Shown here one piece after another: positions 12,937 to 17,598 of a stretch of DNA of 17,598 nt (position 1 is its first letter; the number at the start of each line of letters is the position of its first letter). Location: assembly GCA_947624635.1 (NCBI GenBank), contig CANQLF010000006.1, positions 1 to 17,598 of the forward strand, written 5' to 3'. The notes below the pieces were generated by a model. The model ran no database searches and was not told where the DNA came from. It was given only the letters and a program-made list of their open reading frames with translations. The DNA comes from an uncultured Bacilli bacterium. GTDB lineage: Bacteria > Bacillota_I > Bacilli_A > RF39 > UBA660. The translations under genes and the position numbers were made by a program.

Positions 12937-15168
12937 ATGTTTAAAAAATTTATAAAGAAAATAAAAGAGACAAAAAATAAATTTGGAATAATATTATTAG
13001 GATTATTTGTTTTATTAAATATTGGAGCTGCAGCCTATTTTATTTATTCAATATGGGTATTAAGTGGAATCGAAGACATAATAAGATATGGAATAATGGC
13101 TTTAGCTGTTGTTATGGCTATTATATTCATAAGGTTATATATTTGTACAGTTATAAAAGGTAAAAAATTAATATATGTATTATTTACATTTTTCTTACTT
13201 ATAAGTATTGCAGCACAAGGATATGCAGCTTTCAATATATTTAAAATATATAAACCTATTAATAATATAAATAAGTCTACTATTACCTACACGACTGATT
13301 TAATAGTTTTAAAAAGTAATGATATAAGTGATATAAATGATTTAAAAAATATGACAATAGGAATGATAGCAAAAAATGAAAGTAAAGAAGATTATGAAAT
13401 TGCAAATGATATTATAATAGATAATAAATTAAAAGATAATAATGAAATTAAAAAATATAACGACTATGGTGAAATGCTTAATGATTTATATGATGGTAAA
13501 ATTGATGCAGTACTTATTACTTCTAAATATGAAACGATGTTTAATTCTATTGAGAAATTTCAAAATATAAAAGATGAGGTTAAAGTAATTACATCAAAAT
13601 CCAAAGATTTTAAAAAACAAGAAGAAGAAAAAATAAATACTAAAGATATAGTTAAAGAACCATTTACAATACTTTTAATGGGTGTAGATTCAGAAAAAGA
13701 TGGTTTAAATAAAGATGCAGCATTTAATGGGGATTCACTAATGCTTATTACATTTAACCCTACTACATTAAATGCGACAGTATTAAGTATTCCAAGAGAT
13801 ACTTACGTACCTATAATGTGTTTTGCTAATCACAAACAAAACAAAATAACACATGCTTCATGGCAAGGTGTAGATTGTATGAAAAGGACAATTGAAAACT
13901 TTACAGGAATAGATATAGATTATTACGTTAAGATGAATTTTAAAGGAGTTGTCGATTTAGTAAATGCTTTAGGTGGTGTAGATGTTGATGTTCCTATGAA
14001 CTTTTGTGAACAAAATAGTGATAGAGCTTGGGGAGATAAAGAAATTTGTTTGAAAAAAGGACAACAACATTTAAATGGTGAACAAGCACTTGCCCTAGCC
14101 CGTCATAGAAAAACACTTGAACTTGGTGATATTCAAAGAGGACTTAATCAACAACTTGTAATAGAAGGAATGTTAAAGAAAGTATCTAATATAGATAGTG
14201 TTGATGAAGTTAATGATTTACTTAATACTGTTTCAAAAAATATGGATACAAATCTTAGTACAAATCAAATATTATCATTTTATAATGTAGCTAAAAATGT
14301 ACTTATAAAAAGTTCTCATACAACTACTGATGATTTAATAAGTATGGAAAAATTATATTTAGATGGTTATACTAAAATGATTTATGATGCATCTTTTGGA
14401 TTTGCATTATCAGATTATATCTACTACAAATCAAGTTTAGAGGCAGTAGTTGATGCAATGAAAGTTAATTTAGAATTACAAAAATCAAAAATGGTTAAAA
14501 CGTTTGATTTCTCAATTAATGAAGTGTATGAAACAAAATTAATTGGTCAAGGAGAAAAAGATAAAACTTCAAGTATTTCTACTTTACCTTCATTTATAGG
14601 TGATTCTAAAAGTTATGTAACTAGCTGGGCGAATGCTAGAAATATAAAAGTTAGTTTCACTGAAGTAAAAAAAGGTGATAAATACTATAATGAAAAATAT
14701 GAAAACGGAACTGTAGTTAGTCAAAGTGTTGCAGCAGGTAGTGATATGTCAAGTGTTGGAAGTATTACATTTGGTATATTAGTTAAAGATACAAGTAAAC
14801 CAGAAACTACGACATCTGCTTGTACAAAAGGTACTACAAACAGTAAATGTTATATGCCTAATTTAATAGGTAAAACAAGATCTGAAGTTGATGAATGGTC
14901 TAGAAGTCTTCCTGTTAGTGTTATATTTAAAGAAGTTTTTAATGGTTCATCAAAAACAACTGATCAAGTTGTAATAAGCGTAAATATAAGTACCGGCTCA
15001 TTATTAGAAGAAGGCTCAACTATTACTATTACTTATGATGATGCTAAAAAGCCTGATAATCAAGATGAAAATAAGGATGATAATGATGATAAAGGCGAAA
15101 CAACTGATCCTAGTGAAAACGGTGATCCGGCTTTAGACTCTAGTGGTATCCCATCAATCAAAGAATAA
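12937..15168 (+). CDS. LytR-CpsA-Psr family wall-polymer ligase with solute-binding-like insert and two PASTA domains
   Basis: 743 aa. LCP enzymes transfer anionic glycopolymers from lipid carriers to peptidoglycan on the outer membrane face. Order of parts: three membrane helices (about 16-42, 48-71, 78-101) instead of the usual one; a 114-226 region (DLIVLKSNDISDINDLKNMT ... DGKIDAVLITSKYE) shaped like half of a periplasmic solute-binding protein; and the LCP core 242-415 with LLMGVDS, GDSLMLIT, SIPRD (R287), ARHRK (R389, R391) and GDIQRG (R401). Then come two PASTA domains (about 549-617 and 638-702) and an acidic tail. PASTA units usually bind peptidoglycan fragments. Extracytoplasmic cysteines come in close pairs, C295/C314, C357/C371 and C629/C638. 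The ATG at 12937 has GGAGG upstream, at a slightly long distance. It is a single-gene unit ended by a strong terminator. Confidence 0.93.
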   Translation: MFKKFIKKIKETKNKFGIILLGLFVLLNIGAAAYFIYSIWVLSGIEDIIRYGIMALAVVMAIIFIRLYICTVIKGKKLIYVLFTFFLLISIAAQGYAAFNIFKIYKPINNINKSTITYTTDLIVLKSNDISDINDLKNMTIGMIAKNESKEDYEIANDIIIDNKLKDNNEIKKYNDYGEMLNDLYDGKIDAVLITSKYETMFNSIEKFQNIKDEVKVITSKSKDFKKQEEEKINTKDIVKEPFTILLMGVDSEKDGLNKDAAFNGDSLMLITFNPTTLNATVLSIPRDTYVPIMCFANHKQNKITHASWQGVDCMKRTIENFTGIDIDYYVKMNFKGVVDLVNALGGVDVDVPMNFCEQNSDRAWGDKEICLKKGQQHLNGEQALALARHRKTLELGDIQRGLNQQLVIEGMLKKVSNIDSVDEVNDLLNTVSKNMDTNLSTNQILSFYNVAKNVLIKSSHTTTDDLISMEKLYLDGYTKMIYDASFGFALSDYIYYKSSLEAVVDAMKVNLELQKSKMVKTFDFSINEVYETKLIGQGEKDKTSSISTLPSFIGDSKSYVTSWANARNIKVSFTEVKKGDKYYNEKYENGTVVSQSVAAGSDMSSVGSITFGILVKDTSKPETTTSACTKGTTNSKCYMPNLIGKTRSEVDEWSRSLPVSVIFKEVFNGSSKTTDQVVISVNISTGSLLEEGSTITITYDDAKKPDNQDENKDDNDDKGETTDPSENGDPALDSSGIPSIKE

Positions 15169-15172
15169 ATAT

Positions 15173-15211
15173 AAAACTGTTCTCAAATCAATCATTTTTG
15201 AGAACAGTTTT
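15173..15211. terminator. Bidirectional terminator between the LCP gene and xerC
   Basis: AAAACTGTTCTCAAA (15173-15187) pairs with TTTGAGAACAGTTTT (15197-15211), a 15-bp stem with a 9-base loop. Seven T follow on the plus strand and a T-rich run on the minus strand. It serves both convergent genes. The last codons and TGA stop of xerC lie inside it. Confidence 0.9.
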
Positions 15212-16100
15212 TTTGTGCCCTTGGATGGGAGTGTAAATATACATTCCTTAATCTTTCATTTGTTATATGTGTATATATTTGAGTGGTACTTAAAGATGAA
15301 TGTCCAAGAAGTTCTTTAACTGTTAATAAATCAGCTCCATTTTCAAGTAAATGCGTTGCGAATGTATGTCTTAAAGTATGAGGTGTTGCATGTGTAGTTA
15401 TACATGCTTTTTTTATAATACCATCTATTATATATCTAACACCTCTAGTTGTAATAGCTTCACCTCTTGCATTAATTATTAAATAATTACTTTTCTTTCC
15501 ATTTAATAAATCTACTCTTCCATCATTTAAATAATTCTCTAGTATATCTTCTAGATATACTCCATACATTACAATTCTTTCTTTATTACCTTTACCTAAT
15601 ATTCTGATGGTTTTATTAGATTTATTGATATCATCAATTTTAATATTTACTAACTCTCCAACTCTTATTCCAGTATCATATAAAAGTTCTAATATTAGCC
15701 TGTCTCTCTGTCCTAATGAAGTTTTTAAATTAGGTACATCGAATACTTTTTCAATTTCTTCATTATATAAAAACTTAGGAAGCCTTTTTTCTTTTTTTGG
15801 AGAAGATATTAAATTAAATGGATTTATTTCAACTATTTCTTTTTGACATAAATATTTAAAGAAACTTCTTAGTGAACTTAATTTTCTAGATACAGTATTT
15901 CTTTTATATTTTTTATCATATAAATCCATTAAATACTTTCTTACGATATTGTAATCTATTTTATTTAATTTATTTATATTTTCCTTATCTAAAAACTCTA
16001 TAAATTCTTCAATATCTATCTCATAATTAGTAACTGTATTAGATGAATAACCTTTTTGATATTCAATATTTTCTAAAAATTCACTTAAATATTCTTCCAT
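15192..16100 (-). CDS. xerC: Tyrosine recombinase, XerC-type
   Basis: 302 aa, the typical Xer length. Xer recombinases resolve chromosome dimers at dif sites. The N-terminal SAM-like DNA-binding domain spans about 1-85 and the catalytic domain about 105-290. Active-site residues are R146 (TGIRVGEL), K170 (LGKGNKER), H241 and R244 (HTLRHTFATHLL), H267 (LLGHSS) and nucleophile Y276 (TQIYTHIT). The end ERLRNVYLHSHPRA resembles XerC/CodV rather than XerD. It is not an element integrase by context, since no excisionase or cargo adjoins it and it follows rlmD by 11 bases. The ATG at 16100 has AAGGA eight to nine bases upstream, overlapping the rlmD stop. The final residues QKNCSQK are encoded by the shared terminator hairpin. 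Confidence 0.92.
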   Translation of the reverse strand: MEEYLSEFLENIEYQKGYSSNTVTNYEIDIEEFIEFLDKENINKLNKIDYNIVRKYLMDLYDKKYKRNTVSRKLSSLRSFFKYLCQKEIVEINPFNLISSPKKEKRLPKFLYNEEIEKVFDVPNLKTSLGQRDRLILELLYDTGIRVGELVNIKIDDINKSNKTIRILGKGNKERIVMYGVYLEDILENYLNDGRVDLLNGKKSNYLIINARGEAITTRGVRYIIDGIIKKACITTHATPHTLRHTFATHLLENGADLLTVKELLGHSSLSTTQIYTHITNERLRNVYLHSHPRAQKNCSQK

Positions 16101-16111
16101 AATTTACATCC

Positions 16112-17386
16112 TTACTTTTTAAGAGTTAATAGCGTTACTGCCTCTATATGATGAGTTTGTGAAAATAGATCAAATGGCGTTATTTCTTTTACATCGTATT
16201 TTTCTTTTAATATTTTTAAATCTCTACATAATGTAGTTGGATTACATGATATATATATTATCTTTTTAGGTAGTAATTCATTTATAACCTTAATACTATC
16301 TTTATCTACTCCACTTCTCGGTGGATCAAGTATGATTACATCTAAACTTTTCTTAGCTTTTTTAATAACTTGTAAAACTTTTTTAACATTAGCAGCTACA
16401 AATTCTATGTTTTCACTATTATTTAATACTTTATTTTCATTAGCATCTTTAATTGCATCTTTTACTATATCTACTCCAATTATTTTTTTATTAGGTTTAT
16501 TTATAATTATACTTATTACTCCAATACCACAATATAAATCTAATATATTAATATCTGTATTAGTTATATATTTTAATACTTTTGAAAACATCATTTCAGC
16601 CATTAATGTATTAACTTGAAAGAAAGATTTAGGAGATATCATAAATGTTTTATCTAATAATTTTTCTTTTATATGACTTTCACCAGATAATAATGTAAAT
16701 TTGTTTTTATTAAACATATAAACACTTTTTAAAACTTTTATTTTTTTATTTAATTCATCAATTAATTTATTATCTATTACTTTATATGTATCAAATACTA
16801 TCATTAATTCTTTAGTATGAATTCCGTATCTCATTATAACTTTATTTATACCACTATCTTTTATATATTTTTTAATTATTTTTAAAGCTACATTAAATAT
16901 AGGATTAATTATTATACATTCATCTATTTCTATTAAATCATTTGTATTTTCTAAATAAAAACCAAGTTTATCATTATCTACATGAAATGTAACTTTATTT
17001 CTATAAAAATATTTATCTTCTGCTTCTACTATTTTATTTAATTTAATATAATTAGAATCTATTTTAGAAAATTTATATAGTAATTCTTTTAAATTTTTCA
17101 TTTTAAAATCAAGTGTAGCATTATATTTTTGATGCATTAGGTCACATCCACCACATTTATAATAATAAGGACATTCTACTTCTATTCTATCTTTTGATGT
17201 AGTTATATTTTTTACTACTTCACCTTCAGCATAACTTTTTTTTACTTTTGTAATTTTTACTTCTACTAGTTCAGTTGGTAGAGAATATGGAATAAATACT
17301 GGAAATTTATTAGCTTTAGCAATTCCTGCTCCACTACTTTCTTGTCTTATTATACTTAGTTTATACTTCTTACCTTCTTCAAACAT
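16112..17386 (-). CDS. rlmD: 23S rRNA (uracil-C5)-methyltransferase, RlmD/RlmCD (RumA) family
   Basis: 424 aa. It forms 5-methyluridine in 23S rRNA (U1939, and in Gram-positives often U747 as well) using SAM. An N-terminal TRAM RNA-binding domain spans about 1-60. An iron-sulphur cluster site is formed by C72, C78 and C81 (CPYYYKCGGC) plus C157. The Rossmann methyltransferase part has the SAM loop DLYCGIGVIS (283-292), LDPPRSG (353-359), catalytic cysteine C381 in SCNPTTL and base E415 in HHIEAVTLL. The choice between RlmD and RlmCD specificity cannot be made from sequence alone. The ATG at 17386 follows AAAGGAAG at a long distance and a strong promoter. It forms a two-gene operon with xerC. 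Confidence 0.93.
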   Translation of the reverse strand: MFEEGKKYKLSIIRQESSGAGIAKANKFPVFIPYSLPTELVEVKITKVKKSYAEGEVVKNITTSKDRIEVECPYYYKCGGCDLMHQKYNATLDFKMKNLKELLYKFSKIDSNYIKLNKIVEAEDKYFYRNKVTFHVDNDKLGFYLENTNDLIEIDECIIINPIFNVALKIIKKYIKDSGINKVIMRYGIHTKELMIVFDTYKVIDNKLIDELNKKIKVLKSVYMFNKNKFTLLSGESHIKEKLLDKTFMISPKSFFQVNTLMAEMMFSKVLKYITNTDINILDLYCGIGVISIIINKPNKKIIGVDIVKDAIKDANENKVLNNSENIEFVAANVKKVLQVIKKAKKSLDVIILDPPRSGVDKDSIKVINELLPKKIIYISCNPTTLCRDLKILKEKYDVKEITPFDLFSQTHHIEAVTLLTLKK

Positions 17387-17418
17387 ACAAATATTTACTT
17401 CCTTTCGATTATAATTTA

Positions 17419-17447
17419 ATTATAGCAGAAAAGAAAAAACTAAACAA
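17419..17447 (-). promoter_or_regulatory. Promoter of rlmD-xerC
   Basis: Minus strand TTGTTT (17442-17447), 17-base spacer and perfect TATAAT (17419-17424) preceded by TGC (extended -10). The transcription start falls about 25 bases before the rlmD ATG. Confidence 0.7.
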
Positions 17448-17598
17448 TTAATGTATGGCAATCGTTTAAAATTTTTTTACATATTTTCAATTAAGAAAGA
17501 AAAAATCTAGTATGTATTTAAATTGGCTCTCCGATTTCTGGTGTGAAGTAAAAAACTAATAAAAGTATTATGAAATAAGGGGAAAACAGGTATTTTTA
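17448..17598. other. Right-end intergenic stretch without a recognisable gene
   Basis: No supported gene. A plus-strand 15-codon frame at 17512-17559 (MYLNWLSDFWCEVKN) lacks a ribosome binding site. The stretch 17523-17548 is somewhat richer in G and C than its surroundings. The AAGGGG near 17577-17582 could belong to a gene starting just beyond the window. Confidence 0.4.

Noticed and set aside
15192..16100. Integrase of a mobile element
   Set aside because: The sequence and HPRA-type ending match housekeeping XerC. It sits in an operon with rlmD, and no attachment-site duplication or cargo is visible near it.
17518..17595. Minus-strand 25-codon frame with a hydrophobic stretch, possibly the end of a membrane protein
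   Set aside because: A stop codon in the same frame at 17596-17598 closes it upstream and no start codon lies within.

Overview
The window is a strongly AT-rich chromosomal segment, most likely from an uncultured, host-associated member of the Bacilli (RF39/Erysipelotrichales-like relatives). The lineage is inferred from several things: an isoleucine T-box riboswitch, SepF and DivIVA next to ileS, a LytR-CpsA-Psr protein with PASTA domains, strong AAGGAGG-type ribosome binding sites and sigma-A-like promoters. TGG is used for Trp and TGA ends one gene (xerC), so UGA has not been reassigned as in true mycoplasmas. No tRNA, rRNA, CRISPR array, transposase or phage gene was seen.

Left part (1-6035, all minus strand). 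In transcription order it holds a large secreted protein of about ten Ig-like units, a small bacterial PH-domain protein, a type IV pilin-like protein ending in a dockerin-like calcium-binding segment, and a cation diffusion facilitator. The pilin-dockerin gene lies between two diverged direct copies of about 140 bp. One copy holds the live 3' end of the PH gene plus a dead start of the transporter. The other holds the live promoter and start of the transporter plus a dead 3' end of the PH gene. This is an old insertion or duplication scar and is the most unusual feature of the window.

Middle part (6097-11332, minus strand). A core-function run reads sepF, divIVA, an Ile-specific T-box (specifier AUC, T-box UGGU), an unrecognised basic 114-aa protein, ileS (type 2 form with a PGLHH signature) and lepB (signal peptidase I), then a terminator. 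It links septum placement, isoleucine tRNA charging and protein export.

Right part (11339-17598). A membrane-anchored protein of unknown function (minus) diverges from a three-TM LytR-CpsA-Psr wall-polymer ligase (plus). The ligase carries a solute-binding-like insert and two PASTA domains. It converges on an rlmD/xerC pair (minus), with a shared bidirectional terminator that overlaps the last codons of xerC. The last 150 bases hold the rlmD promoter and nothing else recognisable.

Start codons were chosen by ribosome binding site and promoter position. For several genes this gives a shorter protein than the longest open frame.
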